Below, in pieces: positions 5,849 to 5,997 of a stretch of 5,997 nucleotides of DNA. The stretch comes from Hyphomicrobiales bacterium. Lineage in GTDB: Bacteria; Pseudomonadota; Alphaproteobacteria; Rhizobiales; Beijerinckiaceae. Under the pieces are notes generated by a model that saw nothing but the letters and a program-made list of their open reading frames with translations, made no database searches and had not been told where the DNA came from. How positions within the stretch are numbered: position 1 is the first letter of the stretch; each line of letters opens with the position of its first letter. Location of the stretch: contig PLUH01000234.1 in the NCBI GenBank assembly GCA_003164825.1, positions 16,566-22,562 on the forward strand, in the 5' to 3' direction. The translations under genes were made by a program, and so were the position numbers.

Positions 5849-5997
5849 ATGAATCCTGCCGACGTAGCCGCCGCGGCCGCGACTCCGGAAACCAGCATCT
5901 TCGAGATGTTCTGGTCGGCCCATATCGTCGTCAAGGCGGTCATGCTGGGGCTGCTGCTTGCTTCGCTGTGGTGCTGGACGATCATTTTCGACAAGAC
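5849..5997 (+). CDS. tolQ: Tol-Pal system proton-channel subunit TolQ (partial, N-terminus only)
   Basis: Forty-nine codons from the ATG at 5849 to the right edge. The translation begins M-N-P-A-D-V-A with an Ala-rich lead, then S-I-F-E-M-F-W-S-A-H at 16-25 and a membrane helix at about 27-46 with V-K-A-V-M-L-G-L-L-L-A-S and W-C-W-T-I-I-F-D-K. This is the N-terminus of alphaproteobacterial TolQ (MotA/TolQ/ExbB family). TolQ and TolR form the inner-membrane motor that uses proton flow to energise TolA and constrict the outer membrane at division. ExbB is a possible confusion, but the N-terminus fits TolQ better. AAGG at 5834-5837 lies 11 bases upstream, a rather long spacing. tolR, tolA, tolB and pal would be expected to the right of the window. 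No ybgC gene precedes it, unlike many tol clusters. Confidence 0.85.
   Translation, partial: MNPADVAAAAATPETSIFEMFWSAHIVVKAVMLGLLLASLWCWTIIFDK

Noticed and set aside
5675..5994. Minus-strand frames upstream of puuD and over tolQ
   Set aside because: They lie antisense to the recognisable TolQ start and show no protein features.

Overview
The window is GC-rich bacterial chromosome with densely packed, mostly minus-strand genes. It looks alphaproteobacterial, most likely Hyphomicrobiales (Rhizobiales). The evidence is a PuuD-type urate oxidase with a fused cytochrome c domain, a TolQ start typical of that order, a PEP-CTERM protein of the P-E-x-S-x-W kind, and a small TonB-C protein with a C-W-R-P-P motif. 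Family level (for example Beijerinckiaceae or Methylocystaceae) is a guess. No rRNA, tRNA, CRISPR array, insertion sequence or phage gene was seen.

Layout, left to right. (1) Minus strand, 1-2234: xylA (xylose isomerase) is read first, then a short exported TonB-C-domain protein 20 bases on. After a gap with a hairpin comes the N-terminal part of a membrane-anchored retropepsin-like aspartic protease, cut by the left edge. (2) 2235-2454 is a divergent control region with a 7+4+7 inverted repeat abutting the xylA Shine-Dalgarno. (3) Plus strand, 2455-2946: a small exported PEP-CTERM protein, visibly AT-richer than its neighbours. (4) A strong 8-bp hairpin at 2995-3015 separates it from the convergent minus-strand pair. 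(5) Minus strand, 3025-5507: puuD followed by an M20-family allantoate amidohydrolase-like gene (allC-like), joined by a TGATG stop/start overlap. (6) 5508-5848 is a divergent intergenic region holding a CtrA-box-like site. (7) Plus strand, 5849 to the right edge: the first 49 codons of tolQ.

Functionally, puuD and allC form a purine-degradation pair. PuuD would oxidise urate in the membrane and pass electrons to its cytochrome c domain; the amidohydrolase would hydrolyse allantoate further down the pathway and release ammonium. The steps between (hydroxyisourate hydrolase, OHCU decarboxylase, allantoinase) are not in the window. XylA starts xylose (or glucose/fructose) isomerisation but has no kinase or transporter beside it here. 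TolQ marks the edge of a likely tol-pal cell-envelope cluster.

I found no convincing undescribed system. The points most worth a second look are the CtrA-like box upstream of tolQ, the operator-like repeat at xylA, two unusual residues next to the XylA active site, and the AT-rich PEP-CTERM gene with a noncanonical sorting motif.
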